NCBI RefSeq assembly: GCF_013307435.2
Contig: NZ_CP102845.1
Location: 4,884,001 to 4,948,000 of the forward strand
Direction: 5' to 3'
Length of the DNA stretch: 64,000 nt
Source: Microvirga terrae
Lineage (GTDB): Bacteria; Pseudomonadota; Alphaproteobacteria; Rhizobiales; Beijerinckiaceae
Shown: one piece after another, positions 28,540 to 37,292 of the stretch
How the letters are laid out: each line of letters starts with the position of its first letter
How positions within the stretch are numbered: the first letter of the stretch is position 1
Notes under the pieces: model-generated
Told to the model about the DNA's origin: nothing
Database searches by the model: none
What the model saw: only the letters and a program-made list of their open reading frames with translations
Position numbers and translations under genes: made by a program

Positions 28540-29544
28540 ATGAAGCGTTCGTACGCTCTTGTTGTGTCCAGCGTAGCCCTGTTCTTGGCTTCCTCTTTTA
28601 CCGCTTCTGCCCAAATCATCAGAACAGGCCAACAATGCGTGCCTGCGGTTGCCAACCCCTCAATGTATCGCAACTGCCGTCTGCATATTGTCCAGGGTAA
28701 TGAAGTTTGCCGCTGCGCCATTGCCCCCCAAGCGCTCCGCCAGCGCATGGACCGGCAGAATGAGCCTGATGATCTGAGCACCGGCTCCATCAGTTCCCGT
28801 AGAGTGAATGGCGCGGTGGGCAGCATCGGAACAGCCGGTGGGGGCCGCAATGCAGGCCCGAACGGAACCCTCGGGAATATTGGCACTCAGAGCACAGCCG
28901 GGACCGGCATTGCAGCCAGCGGAGCAAGCAGCGTCGGTGCGCCCGGTAATGTTGGCGTACGTGGAGCCGCTGGTCCAGTGAGCAACGGAGGCGCAGTCAG
29001 CAACACTGGTGTCAGTGGCTCTGTCAGTGGGATCGGCAGTACAGGCGCAGGTGCTGGCGTTGGAACCAGTGGCGCGGCTGGCACCGTCGGAGGCGTGGGG
29101 GCTGGCAGCGCCGTCGGAACTGGCAGCACCACTGGAAGCAGCGGCGCTGTTGCCGGCAATAGCGGCACCGGTGGGAACGGCAGCACAAGAGGCTCTGGTA
29201 GCTCTACCGCTGGCGGTAGCAGCAACGTTGGAGGTCCGGGCAATCCGGGCAACGACAAAGGCGTTGGCAATGCGGGCGAGAGCCCCAATGGCCGCGACTT
29301 TGGTGGTGGCACGCAAGGCCGGAGCGACGCGGGCGGCAATGGCTCCAACGGCCATGGCGGCGGCCACGCTGGCGGAGCCGGCAACCCCGGCAATGACCGG
29401 AGCGTCGGCGGGGCTGGCGAGAGCCCGAACGGTGGTGACTTCGGCGGTGGAACGCAGGGCCGCAGCGATGCGGGCGACAAAGGGGGCAACGCGGGTGGAA
29501 ACGGGAATGGCGGCAACGGCGGTGGACGCGGCGGTAGGGGTTGA
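28540..29544 (+). CDS. exported Gly/Ser/Asn-rich low-complexity repeat protein
   Basis: The 334-residue protein starts with a clear signal peptide (MKRSYALVVSSVALFLASSFTASA). A short folded-looking part with four cysteines follows (about 25-70: C33, C46, C57, C59). From about residue 88 to the end it is almost only Gly, Ser, Ala, Asn and Thr. Two near copies of a unit containing PGND(K/R)-VG-AGESPNG-DFGGGTQGRSDAG lie 48 residues apart (nt about 29233-29340 and 29377-29484). The tail is GNGGNGGGRGGRG. The layout suggests an extracellular or envelope structural protein. The ribosome site GTAGGTG precedes the ATG. The function is unknown. Confidence 0.7.
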   Translation: MKRSYALVVSSVALFLASSFTASAQIIRTGQQCVPAVANPSMYRNCRLHIVQGNEVCRCAIAPQALRQRMDRQNEPDDLSTGSISSRRVNGAVGSIGTAGGGRNAGPNGTLGNIGTQSTAGTGIAASGASSVGAPGNVGVRGAAGPVSNGGAVSNTGVSGSVSGIGSTGAGAGVGTSGAAGTVGGVGAGSAVGTGSTTGSSGAVAGNSGTGGNGSTRGSGSSTAGGSSNVGGPGNPGNDKGVGNAGESPNGRDFGGGTQGRSDAGGNGSNGHGGGHAGGAGNPGNDRSVGGAGESPNGGDFGGGTQGRSDAGDKGGNAGGNGNGGNGGGRGGRG

Positions 29545-29621
29545 AAACCCATGGGGATGAAAACATCCCTTGTTCAGTCGCTTCACTGTCCTGTGTAAGC
29601 TGACCTGCTTGAGGCGAGATG

Positions 29622-29651
29622 GGCCCTTGGCTCGATGATGAGCCAAGGGCC
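29622..29651. terminator. strong hairpin between convergent genes
   Basis: GGCCCTTGGCTC (29622-29633) and GAGCCAAGGGCC (29640-29651) are perfect 12-bp arms around a 6-base loop. The position between the Gly-rich gene and the opposite-strand gene suits a bidirectional terminator; there is no U-run on the plus strand. Confidence 0.6.
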
Positions 29652-29721
29652 TTCACGCGATGGATCAATGTCCAAGCGGCGGCAGCCGCAGCTTAGAACG
29701 CTTAAATCTCGCGCCGACCGA

Positions 29722-30369
29722 TCAAGACGGGGGCGGCGGGGAACTGGCATTGGGCGAGGCTTCCTGCCCTCGTAAGCCAAGAGCCTGTTGCAAATTCGAG
29801 CTGAGGCTGTTGAGAGGGACGAACTCATACTGCGAGACCGTTATGCATCGTCCCTCAATGCTTGCCATCACCACGGCGTTGGCAGAAAGCTGTTGGCTTT
29901 CGCCTGCTGGGGCGCTCGTTGAACTTCGACGGGCCTCGTCCGGACTACCCTCCTTCGTCACAGCGATGACGTACCAGACGTTTCCGGTTTTCGCCGCTTC
30001 GGCCAATAACCGCGCTCGTTGCTTAGTCTCGTTCAACGCCTTGCGACGCTCTTCAATGGACTCACCCCGTGTGAAGGCGAGATTGGGGGGCGTGTCTCCG
30101 CTTTCGCCGTAGGGATGAACGAAGTTCAACGTCATCCGCAAGCTGTCAGCCTTAACCTCGGTGACGGGAAGCGCTGCAGCTTCTTTACGCCCCTGGACAA
30201 ACTCGCGCACGGCCACATCGCAGGACCGGAACTCATCCGGTTCCTGCACAGCTTGCCGAGGCTCTGACTTGGCCTGGGGAGGAGGGTTGCGTTTCCGGGA
30301 TGGTGCGCCCTCCGCGCCAGCAGAGAAGGCAAGAACACAAGCGACAGCTAACGGGAAAACTCGCACCAT
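29722..30369 (-). CDS. exported hypothetical protein
   Basis: The 215-residue protein has a signal peptide (MVRVFPLAVACVLAFSAGAEGA). A Pro/Lys-rich linker leads to a globular part (about 45-190) with FRSCDVAVREFVQGRKEAA and GNVWYVIAVTKEGS. The C-terminal tail ASPNASSPPPPS is disordered. Two cysteines (in RSCDV and GRCIT) could pair in the periplasm. I do not recognise the family. It converges with the Gly-rich exported protein gene across the shared hairpin. Confidence 0.6.
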   Translation of the reverse strand: MVRVFPLAVACVLAFSAGAEGAPSRKRNPPPQAKSEPRQAVQEPDEFRSCDVAVREFVQGRKEAAALPVTEVKADSLRMTLNFVHPYGESGDTPPNLAFTRGESIEERRKALNETKQRARLLAEAAKTGNVWYVIAVTKEGSPDEARRSSTSAPAGESQQLSANAVVMASIEGRCITVSQYEFVPLNSLSSNLQQALGLRGQEASPNASSPPPPS

Positions 30370-31214
30370 GGCTCCTTCCTCCTGACATCAGGAAGAACGT
30401 CCCCAACCCAGCCTAAGGCCAAGCTGCTTGGTTCGTAACGAGTCCCCAGCCGAGATGGCTACGCTCAGGAAAACAACGTTCAGGCCGGTTCTTAGTTGCT
30501 GAGCGGTCTTTCAACCGCTTAGCGCTGCCGTTCTGGATATCCTGCAACCAGCCAGACAGGATCAACTCTCGCCCTTGTGCTTCAGCGCACTTATGTCGTG
30601 GCAAGCTCTCGTGACAACAGGCTTCTCGTCACCAGACAAATCCGGGCCAAGAAGGACGCTATAGCGGGTTCGGGTCCCAAGATGCACTGCCTCACATACT
30701 TCTGCAGCTCTCCAATGCGTCGTTCTCGGATTAACGAATGACGGAAGCAATCCTGGCAAAGGCCTTATCTGTCAGTTGCCAGGAAGGACTTGCACTGTCG
30801 CCTTCAACTAAGTCGATATACATATGAAATGTTTCACACAGCCTCTCAGCGGGCTCTTGTGGAGTTATCTGAGCCATATCGCTCCTGACCGGTTGGGAAA
30901 TCGAATCTCGGCGCGCGAAGTTGATTAGTGAATGTGGAAATAATGGATAGAGGTGGGTCTACCGCATTGGCCTACGTTCTTTCTGCAATTGCCCATCGTC
31001 TCCATGACCTGCTCAGCGACATCTAGCCAAGCTGGAGCAACTTCGGCTCCATCGTTGTTGGTTGGCCCTCTTGAAGTTGTGTACCAACGAGTTGTTTGTA
31101 GATTTCGCAGGTGCAAACGAAACATTGAGTATTTCCCATGTGGTAGCTCGTCATAAGGTGAGCATTCCTATGGACGAGCGCCGTGAGTTATTCAAAACAT
31201 TGAAAGCATGATCA
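30370..31214. other. intergenic region without a recognised gene
   Basis: About 845 bases upstream of the RTX gene. Short frames on both strands have no recognisable family. The last 300 bases are lower in GC and may hold the RTX promoter. Confidence 0.45.
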
Positions 31215-32124
31215 ATGGCTGACATTCTCGGGAACGCCCGTCCCAACGACCTCATAGGCACAATCTTATCGGATCGGATCATTGGATTTGATGGAGACGA
31301 CATACTACTCGGGTTACTCGGTAATGATACCATCTACGGAGACGGTGGGTTTGATCGCATCGACGGACAAGATGGCAATGATGTAATCAGAGGGGGGGGG
31401 AAGCCAGCTCGACTATATCGCCGGTGGTCGCGATAATGATCGCATTTACGGTGATGACGCAAACGACCAGCTTATAGGCGAAGCGGGAAATGACACCATC
31501 TTCGGTGGCCGCGGCGACGACTATGCGGCGGGAAATCCAGGGGATGATTCGATCGCTGGCGAGGCAGGCGACGATTTCTTCGTTGGAGAGGCAGGCAATT
31601 ATGTTGTCCGTGGCGATTCCGGCAATGACTTTGTCGCTGGTGGAGATGGCGACGACCGTGTTCTAGGCGGAACCGGACGTGATCTCGTCGACGGAGATCT
31701 CGGAAACGACCTGCTCTACGGCCAAGCCGGAAATGACGTCCTAAACGGCGATGCTGGAGACGATTATCTCAACGGCGGTGCTGGAAACGATAGGCTTGTC
31801 GGTGGACCGGGAAGCGACGCATTCCACTTCGGCGATGCATTGTCTCCATCGAACGTTGATCGGATTGTCGACTTCAATGTAGCCGAAGATACGATCCGTC
31901 TGGAGGACAGGATCTTCAACCGTGCAGGACCAACCGGCACGTTATCTGCCGAAGCCTTCCAAGTCGGGGCAAGAGCGCAAGATGCTGATGATCGAGTTAT
32001 CTATGACTCGACGACCGGCGCACTCTATTATGATCGAGACGGTAGCGGTTCATCAAACCAGGTGAAGTTTGCACAGCTCAGCAGCGGCTTGGCATTGACG
32101 AGCGACAACTTCCTATTGGTCTAA
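31215..32124 (+). pseudogene. RTX (hemolysin-type calcium-binding repeat) protein, frameshifted at a G9 tract
   Basis: From ATG 31215 the frame encodes RTX nonapeptides (GFDGDD, LLGNDTIYGDGGFDR, GQDGNDVI) and then breaks at AGA plus nine G (31392-31400), ending at a stop near 31436. The next frame resumes at once with GSQLDYIAGGRDNDRIYGDD and many GGxGxD repeats, and runs through the usual RTX C-terminal part (YDSTTGALYYDRDGSGSS, ending TSDNFLLV) to 32124. With eight G the gene would encode about 302 residues, all repeats plus C-terminal secretion region. Such proteins bind calcium outside the cell after type I secretion; no type I exporter genes are adjacent. It could be a phase-variable gene, a pseudogene or a sequencing error. 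Confidence 0.8.
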
Positions 32125-33572
32125 AGCTCAGACCCAATTACGTGATGGCGGGAAATTCAAAGGGCGGCGGTTGAGCCGCCCCTATTCGCAGCGGTCATCT
32201 GATGAGCCTTGAACCATTCACGTCCCATCCCATACATGATCGATGCTCTTCCGGTCGACGCCCTTCCGGCGCTAAACGACGTCCTGCTCCTGCTGGACAT
32301 CTTCAGGGCGGTCTGGGCCTCGGTGTGTACTCGCGCTCTCAAAAGGTCACTCAAGTTAGAGCTTGATCGCGGGTCCTAGAGGAATAGGAAAACACGGCCT
32401 AAACGTCAGTCCAAAAAGGCATGGCTAGGTTGCAGAATGTCTTTCACAGTTGCTTGGCTACGGTTCTACTAATCCAAAAGCGTCGGAGCGGGCGTCTACT
32501 GCCGAATTCTGGACTTCTGAAACGCAATCTCTTGGTCAAATCCAAATCTGCTAGAGAAGCAACTTGTCCAATAGAAATGAAACCGCGTGAGAACCAGACA
32601 AATCGCGGAAACCAAATACACAGTATTAAGCCGAGTGGCAGGAAAATTTTCGATAGGATAGTTCAATCGCGAAAGGCTGGAATGGTTCAATCTGAGTTCT
32701 TGCGCGAGATTTTACGAAAATTCCAATGCCGTTCTATTGCGGAAATACGGCCAAGGTCGGCCCAGTGCCATTTCCAGACTTTCAACAGTTGGCAAATCCA
32801 ATCCACTCGAGAGACACATGAACGCCAGATGCTCGGATATGGTTATGCCGTCTGGCAAGCGTTCCGGATTCCACAACTCGCGAACAAATCAAGAACATTT
32901 CCATAGTATCCCAGCCTTGGAACCAATAACTTCGCTCTTCTTGATGAAGGTGACGATGACTGGCCAGACCCAAACCGTATCCGACCCGAACGAAACGAAT
33001 GCTCACGTCATAGCGGTGATCGAGGCTTGTAGGGATGTCCCAATCTGGCGATCAGGGCTCTACTTACCAAGCAGGAGATACTGGAGCAGCGGATCGGTCG
33101 TCCGGCATCGGCGCTTTCGTTCGGATACGTCCGCGGCCGCACCAGGGTCGCGCCAAGACAGTCCGGCTGACGCGCCGCCCGGCTCCGGAGGTCCGCTCAC
33201 ATGCGGCATGGTCGTTCGAAATGGTCCCGGCGCATGATGTCCCCCGAGATTGCCGGCCGGCTCTGCTGGCATCCCTACGCCGGACCCGGCGCTTGCTCAC
33301 GAGATCACTGGCCGATATCCCGATCGGGTGCCCCGAGTACAAACAGTCCGACCGTGTGGCAACCGAAATCGACGGACTGGCGAGGATCCTGACGGGCGAT
33401 GCGACCTATTACTACCGCGACGGTCATCCACCCGATGCGCCGGACGGGACCTGTCGCACGGTGAGGGCCTTGGAACTCGACAAGCGGTCCTGAAGCTTTC
33501 CGTCGACGCGGATCGGACTATATCGCTGACACATACACGGTGTCCTGCGTGAATGCTGTTGCAAGGTGGATC
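32125..33572. other. coding-poor region after the RTX gene
   Basis: About 1.4 kb. Positions about 32350-32950 are clearly richer in A+T than the rest of the window. A frame at 33035-33493 ends in a plausible stretch (EYKQSDRVATEIDGLARIL), but I do not recognise it and its first half looks like shadow coding. Confidence 0.45.
32162..32181 (+). terminator. hairpin after the RTX gene
   Basis: GGGCGGC (32162-32168) and GCCGCCC (32175-32181) are perfect 7-bp arms around GGTTGA, 38 bases after the RTX stop, followed by CTATT. It is probably a terminator. Confidence 0.5.
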
Positions 33573-33881
33573 ATGAGTTTCGACACGTTCGAGGCGTCCT
33601 TGTCTTATTCCAGTCCCCCTGAAGGCTGGAGCCGAGCATTGCAGGCCCTCTGGTGGGACGCCCGCGAAGATTGGGAAAGGGCTCACGGCCTTGTCCAGAT
33701 GGACGAGGCTGACCGTCAATGCGCCTGGGTCCATGCCTATCTGCATCGGAAGGAAGGCGATCTCTCGAATGCAGCCTACTGGTACAGGCGAGCGGGCCAG
33801 CCCGTCGCGACCGGTTCCCTCACCCAGGAGCGGCAAGCGATTGCGGACACTTTGATCCGCGACGCGTCACGCGCGGAGTGA
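33573..33881 (+). CDS. small conserved hypothetical protein (AWVHAYLHRKEGD family)
   Basis: The 102-residue protein begins MSFDTFEASLSYSSPPEGWS. Its core QALWWDAREDWERAHGLVQ, then AWVHAYLHRKEGDLSNAAYW and YRRAG, is a pattern I have seen in short uncharacterised proteins of Alphaproteobacteria and some other bacteria. Two helix pairs with W/A/Y spacing suggest a TPR-like helical hairpin. The ATG at 33573 is the family start; an upstream alternative start at 33540 adds 11 residues without merit. It is cytoplasmic with no operon partners. Confidence 0.75.
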   Translation: MSFDTFEASLSYSSPPEGWSRALQALWWDAREDWERAHGLVQMDEADRQCAWVHAYLHRKEGDLSNAAYWYRRAGQPVATGSLTQERQAIADTLIRDASRAE

Positions 33882-34665
33882 CCGCGGCCGAGCCGTGCAA
33901 GGCAGGCCTGCAAAAGAGCGATCCTGCCACCAGATCAATGTCATTGGGGTCCGAGCCCCTCTGACAATCTCCCAGGAGGTTGCGATGTCGGACTCTCTCA
34001 CCTGACGAGCGCGTGTGCCGTGCTCCGAACTTGGGAGATATCCATACAGATTCCCATTCGATGACATCGGCCTGACGGCGAGCTTCCTCGTTCGCCCTTC
34101 TCACAAACCGACGCAGAGTATGCCGGATGTGCGCGACGATGGCCTCTCGGCCGGACGTCATGGTCATCCAGGGCTGTCAGCACGACGACCGCACATGGGA
34201 TCTCGAATGTTCAGGAAAATCGCCAAGCTCATCTTCTTCCTCTGGCAGAGCCGGCAACCAGGATCTGGGATACGGCCATGGCAAGCCGTGGAAGTACAAG
34301 AAGTGGAAGGGATACAAGGGCGGACGCCACCGGGATCACGGCGGGTATCCTCCCTACGAGCATGGATACCGCCACCCGGGGCACTACCGGCCGCCTAGCG
34401 TGCAGGGCCTCATCGTCGATGTCCTCCTGCGTCGAGTGCTGCATCGCCGCTGAGGATCGGTCCCAACGGACGTCGGCCCTTGAGTGTGGAAGCGGAGCAT
34501 TCGCTTACGTCTCAGGAATGCCAGGAGCAGTCCTTTGTCGCAGGTCTTCAAGTCTATCCGGATTCGTCAGCGAGTTCCCAGAGAAGTCGACGTTCAGTCG
34601 GAGAGCATTACAGGAGCGGCCCTCGATGATGGAACGATGCATCTGAGCGGCTACACGCCAGATTG
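33882..34665. other. region with at most one broken small gene
   Basis: Nearly 800 bases lie between the small conserved protein and rpiR. Apart from the broken His/Gly/Tyr-rich frame at 34207-34453, frames on both strands lack support. A minus-strand frame starting near 34160 has a plausible helical N-terminus but runs antisense over that broken gene's upstream part. Confidence 0.4.
34207..34453 (+). pseudogene. possible frameshifted small exported His/Tyr/Gly-rich protein
   Basis: ATG 34207 opens MFRKIAKLIFFLW, like the start of a signal peptide. Within about 15 codons the sensible sequence moves to the next frame: NQDLGYGHGKPWKYKKWKG, then GGRHRDHGGYPPYEHGYRH. Small exported proteins with this kind of basic, His/Tyr/Gly-rich tail after an MFRKIA-type start are common in related bacteria. 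Decay by one small indel is inferred. It could also be chance. Confidence 0.35.
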
Positions 34666-35544
34666 TCACTGATAGAACGTCCAGAGAAGACTTTCACTGA
34701 GTTCTTTCAAGGCCTCGACGGCATCGGGTCGCTCCCGGGCCACCGCAGCAACGATGGCATCGGCAAGCGCGAAGGCAGCGGTCGGCGAATTCGGCAGCAG
34801 CCGGTTCCTCGCCGGAGCGAAGAGGGTGATGTCGGCGATGGGGACAAGGGGCGAACTCGGCCCGTCCGTCAGGGCCATGATCGTCGCCCCACGGTTCTTG
34901 GCGAGTTTCGCTAGATCGACGGTTCCCCGTGAATAACGCGGAAGCGAGATGGCCAGCACGAGGTCATCCGGTCCCACATTCATCAGGTGCCGGACCGCTT
35001 TTTCAGCGCCTCCGCGGGACGATGCGAAGATTACGCTCGAATCGAGATAGAGCGTCAATCCTTCATCCAGATGCGCCGCCACATGGTGGCTTGCCCCGGA
35101 TCCGACGATGAAGATACGACGGGCGCGCAACAGAACGTCCATGGCCCGGGAGCAGGTTTCCTCATCGACGGCCGCGAGGGTCTCGTCCAGGTTGGCGGCC
35201 TGATCCTTGAGAGCTGTCACGAAGGTTGCGAAGGCGGAACTTTTCGTGCTGTGGGCATCGGCGAAACTGTCGACGGGAGCCATCGCCAGTCGCAGCGCCT
35301 CGGAGAGCGCCGCCCGGAACTCGCCGTAGCCGGCGTAACCCAGAGAGCGGACGAAGCGTGTCACCGTCGCCGTGGAGGCGCCGCTGCGCTCCGCGAAACC
35401 CTCGATCGTCATCGTCGCCGTCTCGAGAGGGTTCTGCAGCACGAAGTCCGCCGCGCGCCGATGTGCGTCACTGAGCGCGGCATACACGAGGGCAATGCGG
35501 TGAGCCAGATCCGTCGTCGGCTTCAGGACTTGAGACACGGGCAC
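34666..35544 (-). CDS. MurR/RpiR-family transcriptional regulator
   Basis: The 292-residue protein has an N-terminal HTH_6 domain (about 20-95: SDAHRRAADFVLQNPLETATMTIEGFAERSGASTATVTRFVRSLGYAGYGEF) and a C-terminal SIS domain (about 130-270) with FIVGSGASHHVAAHLD and LAISLPRYSRGTVDLAKLAKNRGATIMALTD. SIS domains sense phosphosugars or related small ligands. The start is GTG at 35544, since no better ATG precedes the HTH. It is divergent from the peptide-type importer operon, whose regulator it almost certainly is. A palindrome in the shared gap is the likely operator. Confidence 0.85.
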   Translation of the reverse strand: MPVSQVLKPTTDLAHRIALVYAALSDAHRRAADFVLQNPLETATMTIEGFAERSGASTATVTRFVRSLGYAGYGEFRAALSEALRLAMAPVDSFADAHSTKSSAFATFVTALKDQAANLDETLAAVDEETCSRAMDVLLRARRIFIVGSGASHHVAAHLDEGLTLYLDSSVIFASSRGGAEKAVRHLMNVGPDDLVLAISLPRYSRGTVDLAKLAKNRGATIMALTDGPSSPLVPIADITLFAPARNRLLPNSPTAAFALADAIVAAVARERPDAVEALKELSESLLWTFYQ

Positions 35545-35566
35545 TCCAGACTGATTGACGTCAGGA

Positions 35567-35596
35567 TATTTTCATGATCTTTAATCTGAGAAAATA
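35567..35596. promoter_or_regulatory. candidate RpiR operator in the divergent promoter region
   Basis: TATTTTC (35567-35573) and GAAAATA (35590-35596) are perfect inverted arms 16 bases apart, in the AT-rich 95-base gap between the regulator and the importer operon. RpiR sites often contain such GAAA/TTTC half-sites. The assignment is inferred. Confidence 0.45.
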
Positions 35597-35639
35597 AATC
35601 TGTCAAAAGCAGTCGCCAAGGGAACCGGAGAGATACTCG

Positions 35640-37250
35640 ATGCGCCGTCCACTCATATTTGCCTTCGTCGCCAGCACCTGCCTGCTCAGCGCTCCCGCAT
35701 GGGCTCAATCCCTCAAGATCGCGCTCAGCTCCGAGCCGACAGCGATCGACCCACACTACCATGATCTGACACCGAACAATGCCCTGGCGGCTCATATCTT
35801 CGACGGATTGACCAAACAGGACGAGAAGCAGAAAGTCCTGCCCAATCTCGCGACGTCGTGGGAGAACGACGGCCAGAATCGTTGGACCTTCAAGCTCCGC
35901 CAAGGCGTGACGTTCTCGAACGGCCAGCCTTTCACCGCTGACGACGTGATCTTCAGCTTCTGCCGTACCCTGAAGAACGAGACGGCGATCGCAGGTTCGT
36001 TCGCCGACATCACGGGCAACTTCACGGCCGTCGAGGCGCCGGATCCGCACACCATCGTCATCACCACGAAGGCGCCGGACCCGCTGCTGCCGAACTTCCT
36101 TTCCGGCCTCGCCATCCTGAACTCGTCCATCCTTCCGCATGACAAGCTGACCTTCGATGTCGCGAAGAACTGCGGCGTCACCGGAGCATGGCCCGTCGTC
36201 GGCGACTTCAACGACGGCAAGCTCGCCATCGGCACGGGTCCCTACAAGTTCAAGAGCTACACCAAGGGCACGAGCGTCGAGCTCGAGCGCAACGACAAGT
36301 ACTGGGGCCCGGCGGAGCCTTGGGCCAGCGTGACCTTCGTGCCGGTCCCCAATGCCGGTCCGCGCCTGGCGGGCCTGCTCGCCGGCGACTACGACGTGAT
36401 CGAGAACCCGGCTGCGCGCGACGTGTCCCGCATCAAGGACGACAAGCGCTTCGGCCATGTGATCACGCCCTCGACCCGCGTCATCTACTTCCAGCTCGAC
36501 GTGGAGCGCGAGCCGAGCCCGTTCGTGAAGGCGGAGAACGGCAAGAACCCGCTCAAGGATGCGCGCGTGCGCAAGGCGATGTCGCTCGCAATCGACCGCG
36601 ACGCCATCATCAAGCGCATCATGGACGGGGCCGCCGAGCCGGCCTATCAGTTCCTGCCCAACGGCATGTTCGGCGCGCTGGAGAACCCGCCGAAGCTCGC
36701 CTACGATCCGGCCGCGGCCAAGAAGCTCCTGGCGGAGGCCGGCTATCCGAACGGCTTCCAGGTCACGCTCTCGACAACCAACGACCGTTACATCAACGAC
36801 AGCCAGATCACGCAGGCCGTTGCCCAGTATCTCACGCAGGTCGGCATCCGCTCCGAAGTGGACGCCATGGCCCGCGCCATCTACTTCCCACGTCGCGCCA
36901 AGAAGGAATTCAGCGTGGCTCTCGGCGGCTGGGGCTCCACGAGCGGCGAGGCTTCGTCCTTCCTGAAGCAGTGGGCCGCGACCCCGGACGAAGCGAAGAC
37001 CATCGGCGGCTCGAACTACGGCGGCTATGCCGATCCGGAATTCGACAAGCTGATCCGCACGGCGATCACCACCCTCGATGAGGCCAAGCGGGCCGAGCTT
37101 CTCAAGCAGGCCGGAACGAAGGCCATCGAAGGCGGCGCGTTCATCCCGCTGCACTTCGAGAGCACCATCTGGGCCTACAAGGCGAACCTGAACTACATCG
37201 GCCGCGCGGACCAATTCACGATGGCCATGCAGGTCAAGCCCGCGAAGTAA
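35640..37250 (+). CDS. dipeptide/oligopeptide-type ABC transporter substrate-binding protein
   Basis: The 536-residue SBP_bac_5 family protein has a signal peptide (MRRPLIFAFVASTCLLSAPAWA). Mature hallmarks are SSEPTAIDPHYHDLTPNNALAAHIFDGLTKQD and the WTFKLRQGVTFSNGQPFTADDVIFSF box. The C-terminal part has YGGYADPEFDKLIRTAITT. It captures the solute in the periplasm and delivers it to the two permeases encoded next. Ligands in this family include di- and oligopeptides and opine-like compounds; downstream hydrolase and amidohydrolase genes point to an amide-bonded substrate. GGAGAG lies about 10 bases before the ATG. Confidence 0.9.
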   Translation: MRRPLIFAFVASTCLLSAPAWAQSLKIALSSEPTAIDPHYHDLTPNNALAAHIFDGLTKQDEKQKVLPNLATSWENDGQNRWTFKLRQGVTFSNGQPFTADDVIFSFCRTLKNETAIAGSFADITGNFTAVEAPDPHTIVITTKAPDPLLPNFLSGLAILNSSILPHDKLTFDVAKNCGVTGAWPVVGDFNDGKLAIGTGPYKFKSYTKGTSVELERNDKYWGPAEPWASVTFVPVPNAGPRLAGLLAGDYDVIENPAARDVSRIKDDKRFGHVITPSTRVIYFQLDVEREPSPFVKAENGKNPLKDARVRKAMSLAIDRDAIIKRIMDGAAEPAYQFLPNGMFGALENPPKLAYDPAAAKKLLAEAGYPNGFQVTLSTTNDRYINDSQITQAVAQYLTQVGIRSEVDAMARAIYFPRRAKKEFSVALGGWGSTSGEASSFLKQWAATPDEAKTIGGSNYGGYADPEFDKLIRTAITTLDEAKRAELLKQAGTKAIEGGAFIPLHFESTIWAYKANLNYIGRADQFTMAMQVKPAK

Positions 37251-37292
37251 GCAAGCCGTGAACGAACCCGCGAGCAGATCGGAACGCCTCCC

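Noticed and set aside
32421..32906. 161-codon plus-strand frame in the low-GC patch
   Set aside because: There is no family resemblance, no ribosome site, and residue composition is that of random AT-richer sequence.
33035..33493. 152-codon frame with EYKQSDRVATEIDGLARIL near the end
   Set aside because: The first half looks like antisense or shadow sequence, no start signal is seen and I do not recognise the family. It may be a real short gene with a later start, but I cannot support it.
33820..34167. Minus-strand frame with a helical N-terminus (MTSGREAIVAHIRHTLRRFV)
   Set aside because: It runs antisense over the end of the small conserved protein gene and its C-terminal half is low-quality sequence.
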